Shown here in pieces: positions 11,259 to 22,261 of a stretch of DNA of 64,000 nucleotides (its first letter is position 1; each line of letters opens with the position of its first letter). The translations under genes and the position numbers were made by a program. The notes beneath the pieces are model-generated. The model was not told the DNA's origin, made no database searches, and was given only the letters and a program-made list of their open reading frames with translations. Source of the DNA: Xenopus tropicalis (taxonomy: Eukaryota; Chordata; Amphibia; Anura; Pipidae). The stretch spans positions 68,729,764 to 68,793,763 of the forward strand of contig NC_030683.2 in the NCBI RefSeq assembly GCF_000004195.4, in the 5' to 3' direction.

Positions 11259-12776
11259 AAAAAAAAAAGTTTTATTGTCATATACAAATAACAATGAAGC
11301 ATCATTACTGTAATGACATTTTTCTGACCCGTGTTCCTCCCAACTTTACATAGACAAAAAAAAATACAAATATTAAATATAATAAAAGTGTGCAATAAAG
11401 GTACAAGTATTTACAATAAAAAAAATGCAATGAAATGTTTGAAATTGTGCAGTGAGGATTTAAAGTGGCTTTGCTTAAAGTGACACTGCAAAGAGTCCAG
11501 TAGTTATGGGGCGTGTGTGTTGGTGTGTGCAGAATGTCAGCAGTTCAGAAGCCTGATGGCTTGTGGGTAGAAACTGTCTCTGTATCTGCTGGTGCGGGTC
11601 TGGATGCTCCTGTACCGCCTGCCTGATGGTAGGAGCGTGAAAAGACTGTGGCTGGGGTGGCCGGGGTCAGAGAGGATCCGCTGCATCTTCCTCCTGCAGC
11701 GCTGTCTGAGAGGTTCTGCATGGCCGGCAATTCAGTCCTGGTGATGCGCTGTACTGATCTCAACACCCTCTGCAGAGCTTTGTGGTCCAAAGCATTACAG
11801 CTGCCATACCAGGTGGTGATACAGCCAGACAGAATACTCTCAATGGTGCATCGATAGAAGTCTGTGAGTATTCTGGAGTCCATGCCGAACCTCCTTAGGT
11901 GCCACAGAAAGAAGAGCCGCTGTCTTGCAGCTTTTGTGATCACACCAACGTGGTGAGACCAACTCAGATCCTCACTGATATTGATGCCCAGGAATCTAAA
12001 GCAGCTGACTCTCTCCACCTCTGCTCCCTCAATGTGAATGGGGGTATGGCCTCCTCCCTGCAGTCTCCTGTATTCCACAATGAGCTCCTTAGTTTTGCTG
12101 ATGTTGAGCAGCAGGTTGTTGCCCCGGCACCATGATGTCAGGGCTCTCACCTCTGCCCTGTATGCCAACTCATCTCCATTAGAAATGCAGCCGATGATGG
12201 TGGTGTCATCTGCAAATTTGATGATAGTATTGGAGCTGTGTGTTGCTGTACAGTCGTGGGTGAACAGGGTGTACAGCAGGGGGCTGAGCAAACATCCCTG
12301 GGGGGCACCGGTGGTAAGTGTCAGTGTGGATGAGGTGATGTTGCCGATCCGAACCACCTGAGGTCTGTTTGTCAGAAAGTCCAGGATCCAGCTGCACAGG
12401 GAGGAACCGATGTTCAGGTCACGGAGTTTCATGACAAGTCTGGATGGTACGATGGTGTTGAAAGCGGAGCTGTAGTCAATGAACAGCACCCGCACATATG
12501 TTTCTCTGGTCCAGGTGGGAGAGGGCAGTGGGAAGTGCAATTGCTATTGATGTGAGCCTTGACTATATGCTCAAAGCACTTCATGGCAATGGAGGTGAGT
12601 GCTATTGGGCGATAGTCATTTAGGCAGCTCACATTCATTTTCTTAGAGATGATGGTGGTCCCCTTAAAACATGTTGGGACAGCAGACTGGAGCAGGGAAA
12701 GGTTAAAAATGTCTGTGAAGACATCTGCTAGCTCATGGGAGCATGCTTTGAAAATACGACCTGGGATGTTATCTGT
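11259..12776 (-). mobile_element. Rex1-like LINE, 5'-truncated, inside a MITE
   Basis: A non-LTR retroelement on the minus strand. Its 3' end lies near 11259, next to TTTTATTGTCATATAC (ends GACAATAAAA on its own strand). Its 5' end is cut inside the reverse transcriptase fingers near 12776. Both flanks are the two halves of one TA-flanked MITE, which fixes the boundaries within a few bases. I place it in the Rex1/CR1 group from the wording of the C-terminal region. I could not define a clean target duplication. Confidence 0.85.
11536..12776 (-). pseudogene. Reverse transcriptase of the Rex1-like LINE, frameshifted
   Basis: This encodes the RNA-dependent DNA polymerase that copies the LINE at its target. 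Three frames must be combined. The N-terminal piece (12776-about 12545) holds the fingers region, with NDYRPIALTS. The middle frame (12540 to about 11720) holds palm motif A (DYSSAFNTI), [13 protein letters not shown] and the catalytic FADD at 12216-12205. The last frame (about 11720-11536) holds the conserved C-terminal segment that ends in [10 protein letters not shown]. Frameshifts lie near 12540 and 11720. The endonuclease and ORF1 are missing because of 5' truncation, so the copy cannot move by itself. The polymerase motifs remain well preserved, which suggests a moderately young insertion. Confidence 0.85.
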
Positions 12777-12829
12777 GGGAGTCTGTGGGAGATGGCCTTC
12801 CCATAATTCTGAACTTTCTTGATAACAGG
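12777..12829 (+). mobile_element. TA-flanked MITE, right part (split)
   Basis: GAGATGGCCTTCCCATAATTCT and TTGATAACAG match the 3' half of the MITE that starts at 11064 (compare 49462-49520). The very end of the MITE is lost where the next repeat begins. Confidence 0.75.
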
Positions 12830-12837
12830 TGCTGAAA

Positions 12838-13078
12838 TTGGCCAGATATCGATTGGCCAGGTTAGAAAATCCAGTCGGATCGGGGATCGCATCGGCTCGT
12901 TGATGTGGTCCCCGAACCAACTGCCCCATTGCCGTGTGTAGAATTCGATCGTTTGGCCCCAGGGCCAGACGATCAAATTCGCCTACATGCCTTCCCGATA
13001 TTGCCCACCCGTAGGTGGGGGATATCGGGTGAAGATCCGCTCGCTTGGCGACATCGCCATATGTATGGCCAGCTTTAA
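12838..13078. mobile_element. TTAA-ended MITE of the TGTATGGCC family, right part
   Basis: Text such as CGATCGTTTGGCCCCAGGG, GATATTGCCCACCCGTAGG and GATCCGCTCGCTTGGCGAC, ending ATGTATGGCCAGCTTTAA at a TTAA (13075-13078), matches a GC-richer Xenopus MITE. Other copies lie at 19480-19590, 29846-29915 and 39805-40147. The left half is missing. Confidence 0.7.
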
Positions 13079-15479
13079 GGCCAGAGGTTTTTCTCACCCT
13101 CATTACAGTGCCCAAGATTTCCTTACCATTACAAGCAGCTACTGCAAACAGCACATTGATTAATGGGACATTTAACTTCGAACCTGCTGCCATCTTAGCC
13201 AGTCAGTGTCTTGTTTACAGTAGATGCTTACCAAAAGTGCTAGGTAAAGATCAAGCACTGTAACAAACTTCTGTAAGTTGGAAAGAAAAGTACTCTCATT
13301 AGTAGTCTCAGTCAGTACGTGGTCAATATTAAGGGCCTGGTTTATAATTGCTATAATATGTAGCCTTGGCTTTTCAGTATATTTGCTTATCCTAAAATTT
13401 GCTACTATACTGTCTAGTATGTTCCTCCTTGAAATGAATAATAATGCTAGTAGCACAGGGTCATGGGTGGTGATGACAGGGTCTTAGAAATCATCAAGAA
13501 AAAAAAATACAACTCCCCTGTAATATAAAAAAGCCTGCAAAAATATTACCTCTTCATTGGTAGTAAGGATCAAGGGGAGAAACTTCAATGGGAAACACCC
13601 AGAACATTTTAGGCCTGATAACTCCCAGCTGCACTTTCGCACAGTTCCCACTGATGTTAAAAAGTTTTTTCAGTTTTAAGTTAACTAAAAATACAAATAT
13701 CAGAGTATGAAAAAAAATGATAGAATTGGAAATCAATAGCAATCTGAATGAAAGTTGTCTGTTTATGGTCATTTAAATGAAAGGCTCAGCTACATAGCAA
13801 TTAATGAAATTTAATAAAGTCTAACTGAATTGGAGTCATAATATCCAAAGCCCAAACAAGCATTAACATTAAGCAAAATTATGAGCACAAGGTATTGTTA
13901 GGGAAATACTCAATAGCCTTTAGATTCTCTGTTTTGCCCTGTGCCCAATAGAAATGAGCCAGACATTTACGTAAAAGAAAAAAATACCGAAACTAACACT
14001 CTGATTATCCAGCATTTTACAAGCAATTATATCACAAAAGCGACAACATGATTTATTACTCAACTGAGGCTACGTCTCCGTGATCAGCTCTGCTGTGTGC
14101 CTCCCTGGGGCAATTAAGAAATGTAAATGGCTGCCAATGGAACAAAAGTTAACCAATAAAATGCAGAGTATACTTATTTTTCAGGACTATGCATTAATAA
14201 GTCCAATTAAATTTTAGCAATACTTCCCAATCCCAAGTACTCGGTCACCAAATGTTTGAAGTTGCATAATGGTTAATGGGAAGAACCTTCATTTCTTCGA
14301 CTACTTTTTAACCAATGCTTGGTGATCTGAGCACAGACGTATGCCATCTAAGTTTAGAATTCCAGGGACTGGAATTGTAGATACTGATGGCATTCAGAAG
14401 AAATACAGAAAGAATAAGAAAAACTATGAGAAAATAAAAATGCAAAAAGAATGATGCAGGCAACAATGCATGAGGATGGATGTTCATAACTGACATGAGA
14501 AGAGAGGGACGCCAGAAAAAGTGTCACTGGGTAGGGTTGAAGGAGAGAATGCAGAAAGGTAATGAGGGGAGGAGGGTGAACTAAATAGCAGCCGCATGCC
14601 GAATTACTATCGACTTCAGACCGGAACAATTTGTCAGAAGCTGTAACTCTAACTGCAGCCGTCCCTCAGAGCCAATCAGTACATGGTACTGACGGCTTTT
14701 TTACGAGGTCACATAAAAAGCCGCAAAACGAAAACTCCTGGGCAGCTAAAATAGACTGCAGGGCGTCAGCCTGCAGAGGGCTTTATGATTCGTGCCTGAG
14801 CTTTACGACCCTTTAAAGCTCAGAAGCTTCCCAGAGCAGCTCTAGGAGTCAGACAGAATAAAGGCTTAGCCAAGGGGCAATGCTAAACCTGCAGTCAAAA
14901 TAGCATTCAAAATAGTTTTTGGTAAATATCCTTTGACCTTAGGGGTAACTTGAAGGTCACACAAAAAAAGCCTTAAAGCTTAAATCAGAACCTAGGAAAG
15001 GGGCGCCAGAAATGTTATTTTAACGTGACTGTTTACAGCTTGGAGCAAAAAAACAAAAAAAGCATAAGCATTGTACTGTACTAATGCAGAGATACTGTAC
15101 TTATACAATTATGTACTGTACAGAATTGGAAATACCCGAATGCTGCTGTCCTCAAGTTATCTATTTAAGGAGAATATGACAAGGTCAATGCCAAGCTATG
15201 AGGCACTTATAAGTCAAAGATTTCAACTTCAGATATGGACAATCCCTGTGGCTTTGACCAAGATCAATTAGCTGACCACATTCTGCAGATTAGTTCTTAA
15301 GTGGATGCACATACTGAGACATCAGACTTTGAAGTTGGATCTTTGGAATCGATAAAGTGTACCAGCTCCATAAAAAAAAATATTTAAAACAAATGATTCA
15401 GCTTCTGCAACTTAAAAAGTACACAATAATTTATAGTACCTATATTATCGACAGCTACTAACAATTTTTATTAAAAGAT
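13079..15479. other. Unique-looking DNA without a recognised gene
   Basis: Short open frames here lack recognisable domains. The stretch 14590-14840 is less AT-rich, with TGACGGC and CAGCCGTC, but it has no splice-bounded frame I would defend. Confidence 0.45.
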
Positions 15480-15795
15480 TTTTACAAAAGTGGCATACAG
15501 AATAATTCCCAAACTCAGAACCTGGTCAGAAGGCCTGGCACCAAAGGCAAAGGCATCTGCTTGTCTGCCTTCCCCCCCTCCCACTTGCCAAAAACACCCC
15601 ATCCCAACCTATTTGCCACAACTCTACTCCCTTCCCCCCCCCTTTACTGTACTTACTCAACGGTATGCAATACTCACAGGGCCACAGAAAGAAGCAGAGG
15701 TATGTGTCCAAGATAGCAATCCCCCTCTCAGTTGTGCCCTAGGCACTTGCCTTTTATACCAACCCTAGTTCTGGCCTTGAACAAAGACCATGCTA
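15480..15795. repeat. GC-richer repeat fragment with C-runs
   Basis: Polypyrimidine C-runs (15571-15583, 15633-15642) are followed by GTGCCCTAGGCACTTGCC and CCTAGTTCTGGCC. This wording is shared with the CCTAGG repeats at 10700 and 32782. The boundaries are uncertain. Confidence 0.4.
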
Positions 15796-15904
15796 TTAAC
15801 CACTTGAATGACACTTGCTGCCCTTGTGCAACAAATTAGAATTATAAAATAAAGTCTAAACTGGCTTGTCACCTTTGGACTAATGAGAAACCATCAGCGT
15901 GACT

Positions 15905-16105
15905 ATGTCTAGGGTTGTACCCGCCCCTTTTTTTTAAAACTGCCTGCCCAGCTTTCTAAATTAGGAAAACTGGGCAGAACTCAATGAGATTGACTATGAA
16001 ACGCCACATCATATCCCTGTCCCCGTGACGTCACCACCTGCCCCCTCCCTGCGACGTCACTGTCCACCCCCTGCCCAGCCCAGAATAAGGATCCGGGAAA
16101 GGTGG
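15905..16105. repeat. GC-richer repeat-like segment with two CRE-like motifs
   Basis: ACTGCCTGCCCAGCTTTC and AAAACTGGGCAGAACTC form an inverted pair. Two CRE-like motifs follow, GTGACGTCAC at about 16026 and GCGACGTCAC at about 16051. It is probably a repeat fragment; I do not claim it is a promoter. Confidence 0.35.
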
Positions 16106-16534
16106 CAAGCTTAATGTAAACTGCATTTGGCAATCAGTCTAGTAAATTTTGTATACTTGAAGTCAACAAATATAATAATAAACAATTCAAATTAAAAGTA
16201 AGTAAGTAGTTGCCAAGGGAATGTAAAGTAAAAATTGATTAATCTAGCTTTAAATATAGATTCCACTATTAAACAGGCCAAGGCTAATAATGAATATTCC
16301 CATACTCTTGCTATGTTATAGCTGCTAATCTGTCACTTTCTATTAACCTGTTCATGGGGTTCCTGTTCCCCAAATTTCACTAAAGGGATGTTATCAAGCA
16401 ATTACAGTTATTGTAAACATTAATTAGTTATTGTGAAAAATTTTCCTCCTTTGAAAAGATGGAAGATTTGAAAAGATTTACTGTTTGGACACCTGGTGCA
16501 CATGCTATGGTACAAGGCAAACTTTCCAGATACA

Positions 16535-16690
16535 GTTAGGATCAAATACAAGGTACTATTTTATTATCACAGAAAAAAAGTAAATCATTTTTAAAAATTA
16601 GAATTGTTTTCTTATAATAAAATCTATTGAAGTTGCCCTTCCCATAATTTGGAATTTTCTGGATTATGGGTTTCTGGAAACATATCTGTA
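16535..16690 (+). mobile_element. TA-flanked MITE, 3' half
   Basis: AGGATCAAATACAAGGTAC, TTTTATTATCACAG and GGATTATGGGTTTCTGG follow the 3' half of the MITE at 40346-40673. The final CATATCTGTA is a decayed terminus, and the 5' half is absent. Confidence 0.75.
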
Positions 16691-17829
16691 CATAACCTGT
16701 ATAAATGCCTAGAGTTCAGATGCCAGATTCACAATTTGCAAATTATTATAAAATGTCCCAATAATGTTGAAAGAGAGCCTTTCCCAGCAGAGCAAGGAAA
16801 TAACAAATAGTTATGAAAAAAAGACTGTTGGTCCATTATAGGCCAAAAAACAAGAAACATTCCTAATTTGACACAACATATTACACTTTGCTAATGGCTG
16901 TGGATATGTAAAATAAATAGCGTGGAATCAGTTTTTTTTCTAGATGATCTAATTATCTAGTATATATTAGCTTTACAAAAATTTTACTAAACATTACTAA
17001 ACAGGGCAGTGCTAATGTTTCACAGTGACCTGGGATTAGCGCTAGTAATAGCCACTAATATTTTAGTGGTACAACATTTCTATAACCCATCTCTCCATTT
17101 GCCTTACAGACCTATTTGCACCAGTTAGTCAAAAAGTGCCATCAAGCCATATTTGTACACAATTTAATCACAAGTTATGCTTGAACCTAATTTTTAAAAC
17201 ATACTTGATATAAATAATATTATTTGAAAAGAAACCAGAGAAAAGTAGCCCATTCTGGAAGGGCTGACAAACATACTCAAGGCTCTCAAAAGTCATCTTT
17301 TTAAGGCATGTTATGTAGGAAAATGCACTTAACTTTAAAACTTTGAAATGAAAAGAAAATCTTTCAAGGATTAATCAATTGCTCTAAATCTGACAGAATG
17401 ACCAGCTAATGATCTCAGGAGTCCAAATACATGCATTTTACTGGGAGTACTATGTTCCTGGCAACAGGGTATTGGCACAGGGAATACCTTTCTTTATAGG
17501 AAATAACTCCAACTTAATTGGTCTTCAGTCTGTGTCATTGAATTTATAACATTGTTACAGGTAGATAGAAACATTGATATAACCATCACCCTGCTACAGA
17601 TCTAAATATATCAATGGCAGTATGTAAGCACAAGCCATGTAACTGGGCTTTAGGCTGGGACAGCGCAACAACTTGGCAACTTAAAGCAAAACTGATGGTT
17701 ACAGTAATTGTTGTAAAACAAAATCCAGTTTCTTCTCACAACTTAAAGATTCCAGGGGATGCTGGTAATTGCAAATCTCCACCCATATACCAGTGTATAA
17801 ATGTAGTGCTATTTATGCATGCAGCACTG
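16691..17829. other. AT-rich DNA without a recognised feature
   Basis: No protein-like frame or repeat ends were seen. Confidence 0.45.
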
Positions 17830-18145
17830 TAAAGCAGAACAAAAATTAATGAAACAAACAATGGTCAATACAATAAGAAATACAAGGTACAGTTACATTA
17901 AAAATTAAGTGCTAAGTGTTAGAGACAAACAGGAGGAGAGCCCTAGCCTGTAGAGCTTACAATCTAGGGTAACTTACAGACACAAGGAGGATATTAAGCA
18001 GGTTACAGTGGTTGTCACTGGACTGAAGTGCCAGAACCCCAGTTGACACAGACTAATGGTTGGAGTTCTTTCAAATGCTATGTGAGTGTTCCAAAAGTAG
18101 TCTGAGAGACCAGGTGGAGCATTCTCTCTGGATGAATTCAGGGAT
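17830..18145 (-). repeat. L2 LINE 3'-end fragment
   Basis: The stretch with AGAGCTTACAATCTAGGGTAACTTACAGACAC, followed by GTGTTCCAAAAGTAGTCTGAGAG and CATTCTCTCTGGATGAATTC, parallels 22400-22590 of the larger L2. It keeps the tail and the last few codons in decayed form. Confidence 0.7.
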
Positions 18146-19479
18146 GTCTACTTGCATATTTTTCATGTGTCACCCTGATTTTGGTGAAAGATATGGAGAT
18201 ATTTCACTTTACCTTGACCTTTAGTCTCTCCCACCACTCCTTCCCCCTAGTTCTCTATAGAAGCTGACCAAAAGTGTAATAGATGCAAGAGAATATTGTT
18301 GTTAAATTACATACAGTACACATAAGGACTATTGTCTTTTCCTTAAGGTAACTTGAGTCTCTTAATTTGCTAAATCATATAGTACATTATCAAAACTTGT
18401 AAAGCATTCATATGTATTTGTTTATGGATGTCTGCAGGAACATGTGTGAGAACAGAATTCTATTTGTATACATTTCATGCTTGCAACCTATTTAGAAGTC
18501 TATTTTTTTTGTCTAATACATTGTTTTATTCCACAAAGATTGTATCTGCTTGCATTTAGGCAACAATCTTTTAAATAAAAAATAACCATGCATTGATATC
18601 TTAATTTACATGTATGCTGATTCTCTTTATTACAACACACAACATTGTTTCAGATAAATGGTGATATGGTAAGAAAGGATTTATAGGGATTCATTTGTGC
18701 CTTTGCTGGGGAGTGTGATGAAATAAGCAAAAGATAATTTGAGATAGCATCTTGACATTTGTTTTAGTGCTGTAGTTAAGCATGTTGTGTGCATTGCATA
18801 TTTATGCCTTCCTACTTTTTCCTACAATGATTTCCAACCTGAGCATGAACATCTACTAAAACAAGTATCCCCTTAATCTCCTTAATAATATACACATCAC
18901 TCTATATAAATGCACTTTAATATAGTATGAAAAAAATATTATTTCTAAGTAGATGTTTGCTGTAATGTAGAGAAAAAGAATGAATGCCCACCCCAGTACA
19001 AAGCAATTTCTACCACAAGCTGGAAAAATTATTGAGTAACACTGTACCTACTTTAGAGTAATAATGGCAGCTGCAAATATACCACAATACACAATTCAAT
19101 AGACATCTAAAAGTTGACAATATGATCTGCTTTGTTTTGTGTAGCATCCTTAAAAGATAACATGGCCCAGCAAAACCTCTTCTGACATGTAATGCCATTA
19201 CAGAACATTCTCACAGTAAGAAATGTAAACATTCTTTATTCTAATTGTCCTCCTGTGAATACAACCTAGCTCAATAAATGTTCAGTTACAATATTAACTA
19301 AAGAAGTCTTTAAAAACCTAAGAAATTCATTACTGGAAATGTATCAGTGACACAGAATAGCCCTCAACACATCAGATGATAGCTTGACTAGACCCTTCAT
19401 GCACCAAAGTTGCAAAGTGGCAAGTAGCATTCCTCGATCCGACTTTTCATATTCCCTTCATTGTAATGCGATATTTTGG
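18146..19479. other. AT-rich DNA without a recognised feature
   Basis: No gene or repeat boundary was seen. Confidence 0.45.
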
Positions 19480-19592
19480 CTCTAGGATCAATTGAATTAG
19501 CTGTATATTGCCCACCCAAGGGAAAGATTCACTCCTTTTTGTTTGGCGACCTTGCCAAACAAGCAAATTTTACTGTGTATGGCCACAGTTGT
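19480..19592. repeat. Decayed TGTATGGCC-family MITE fragment
   Basis: TATATTGCCCACCCAAGG, TTTGGCGACCTTGCCAAAC and ACTGTGTATGGCCACAG follow the order seen in the copy ending at 13078, with many changes. Confidence 0.5.
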
Positions 19593-21068
19593 TACAGTTT
19601 ACTGTGTATGTTGACCACAGTTGTTCTCACCAAAGAACTGGGTCATGTAATAAAAGCTGCAAAACAGTAACTAATCACATCTATGGTTTCAAACAAGTAA
19701 TCATTAAGTGCTAACTGCTCACTGGTAGCTACAGGTAACCAGAGATGCAAAGTATTATTTGTATTACTTACCCCATAACTACACCAGGAGAAGTCCAGAT
19801 GCAAACAGTTTGCTATTTTTAAATTAACCCTTACATCCAATTGTGAATTCTGTTAGTATACATGGGGTTCTCACTTTGGGCTTTATTCTACATATACTCT
19901 TTCAAAGACGACACAACATCAAACACAATAAAAAGCTAATAATCAATAAATACAATAATAGGTTGCCTTTATTTTTTTAAATATATATCAATTTGCCCTT
20001 GTGATACATATATGCAATTAAGCAGTAAAAGAGTGCAGCAGGCCATATAAAGGGCCTTTTCAATACAATATACCCTAAGGCTTTGTATGTACATCCTAAC
20101 AAACCTGCTAATAACATTTCCCCCTATATATATATTGCTCTAATGCACAAATCATAACAAATGTCTCTAAATCTAAAGAGACAGCATGTTTTTTCTAGAA
20201 CAATAAACACGAGCAACGCATTATAATGAAATTGGCCATGATCTTATTTGTGCAGTTTGTATTAGTCCGCACAGATCAGATTTCCATAATTTTCAACAAG
20301 TCAAGATATACTTAGAGAGACACTAACCCTATGTCATTAGGGAGATAATGATCCTGTTCTAGATCTTTTTAAAGATAAATCCTCTTCACACTAAATGGCA
20401 TCATGAAATGAGGTCTTAAAAATGCCTGGAGTGGATCATTATCACCTAATGACATGGGGTCAGTTGACATTGCTGTGCCTATCATCACTGAAAAGCATTA
20501 ATGGCATAGTAAAACATGTCAGATTCTACAAATAACTTGTAGACGTGTGAATGCAAAGCAAGCAATGTCACAGTGCACTGGAAATTATACAATTTGACTG
20601 AAATTACAGGGTATATAAGTCTTCAAAATCCCATGACCTGAATAAAAGCACTGTGACTTCATTCTTTCAGAAGGTCATGGAACTCCTACATTTTACAATA
20701 GGGAGTACTACTGTATATTCCCTATATAGCTAGGTTGAACAGACAGTTTAGTTACATTTTGTGTAGAATACTACACAACTGTTACGATCTGTGTGTTCCA
20801 TTTTTTTCATTAAAAAAATGATTACACATCCAGAAGCCAATTAAGATAAATCACTTCAACCCTCTTGATCGTTGTGCTTTTGCAAGCTGGGTTTGTATTT
20901 AAAACCTTACAGTATTACATTGTCTTCTAAGGGGACTGGCTCAGTTAGTTTTAATTGATATAAAATGTTATATATATTCCATACTCTCTGTGAGATTGAT
21001 GCTATTTAAACAGTAATCCCATAAGAAACAATTTTATGGGATTCAGTTATTCAGTAATGGACTAATGA
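19593..21068. other. AT-rich DNA with one short inverted repeat
   Basis: No gene is seen. At 20325-20354 and 20433-20461 a near-perfect inverted repeat built on ATGTCATTAGG and ATAATGATCC encloses about 80 bp. It could be a tiny MITE. Confidence 0.45.
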
Positions 21069-21403
21069 TTAAAGTAGAATCAATGGGGGTGCCAAAATGT
21101 TAGGCACCCCCAAGTGATTGTAATCACTTACCTGCCCAGTGTACACGCAGGAAAGCGATGCTCTTCCTTTTTTCTCCCTTCGCTTTTTTTTCAGTTTAGC
21201 TTTTCACTATACTGTGCAGTTGCAAGCAGTGCAAAGACAGAAGAAAGAAGGGAGAGGATCGCTCTCTCGCATCTACCCAGGGCTTGTGCGGTTTTCTTTG
21301 AACAGGAGCACCAGCCCGGGGTATAAGGTAAATGATTACAATCACTGGGGGGTGCCTAACATTTTGGCTCCCCCCAGTGATTGTACCACCCCTTCTCCTT
21401 TAA
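21069..21403. mobile_element. T2-family MITE with GGGGGTGCC hairpin ends
   Basis: It lies between TTAA at 21069-21072 and TTAA at 21400-21403. The right end reads CCCTTCTCCTTTAA. Near each end sits GTGCCAAAATGTTAGGCAC or its complement, so each end can fold on itself as well as pair with the other. The same design is seen in the younger copy at 61582-62003, which shares AGCCCGGGGTA. Confidence 0.8.
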
Positions 21404-22248
21404 CCTTATTTACTAAGAAAGCAGGAGGAGCAAGGAGCTCCTTAGTGAGTGCTATTCTGCTTTAGGATTATGCTTTAGGCTGCCAAAGTTAGCTTTGATA
21501 ATGTTTATAGTTTTTAAATGTATAAGCCCCATATATAATATAAGGCACTAAGTTTGCCCAGGTACAGTAACCCATAGCAACAAATGAAATGCCCAATGGC
21601 TTTCACACATCCACGGTGACTCTCACACTCATGAACACTCTGGGCTACTTACTCAGCCCTGCTGTCTCTCCCCTCCTGGAATACCAGCTCACCAGCTTCT
21701 GGCACACTTAGGCTTCTCACCAAGCGTCAACATTCTGGCACTCAAACACGTGGTCACAACTCCCTCTGCTCCTTGCAGTGGCAGGCAGCACCCCCAGCCC
21801 CTCTGGGAGTTCCTCACACAGCCCTGTGTGCCCCGCTCTGAGAGACCTTTCTGGGTGGCTTCTCACTTGGTTATTGCTCCCTCTGCTCCTTGCAGTGGCA
21901 GGTGGCACCCCCAGCACCTCTGGGAGTTCCTCAGGCAGACAGCCTTCCTGCTCTGTGCCCCGCTCTGAGAGTGAACCCCTCTAAGTCCCCAACCTTAATC
22001 ACCAATCACCTCTATCACCTCCCACTGTGTAATACCACAGCCCTTTTATTTGCTGCTCATCTGCAGCCTAATCAGGCAGCTACTTACAGTTGGGCTAAAC
22101 TGGAGTATGGAATGGATTACGTATCCTATTAACCCTCCATTTACTCCAGGACTCACCTATCTGGCCTTTCCTAATCCACTCGCATGAATACAGCATTAGC
22201 TGCTGCTGCTAAACTAGGCATTTTCCCTGGTGCTAATGTAACCCACCT
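21404..22248. repeat. Unclassified repeat-like DNA with a tandem duplication
   Basis: Two neighbouring copies of about 100-115 bp lie at 21757-21870 and 21873-21975. They share CCTCTGCTCCTTGCAGTGGC and TGTGCCCCGCTCTGAGAG. The reading frames over them are rich in Ser, Pro and Cys and look incidental. The whole 21590-22240 stretch is less AT-rich than its neighbours and is probably a transposon part I cannot name. Confidence 0.45.
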
Positions 22249-22261
22249 TTAAAGGGGACGC

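Noticed and set aside
16026..16060. Two CRE-like TGACGTCA motifs considered as a promoter
   Set aside because: They sit in repeat-like DNA with no associated start site or exon, and similar motifs occur in other repeats in the window.
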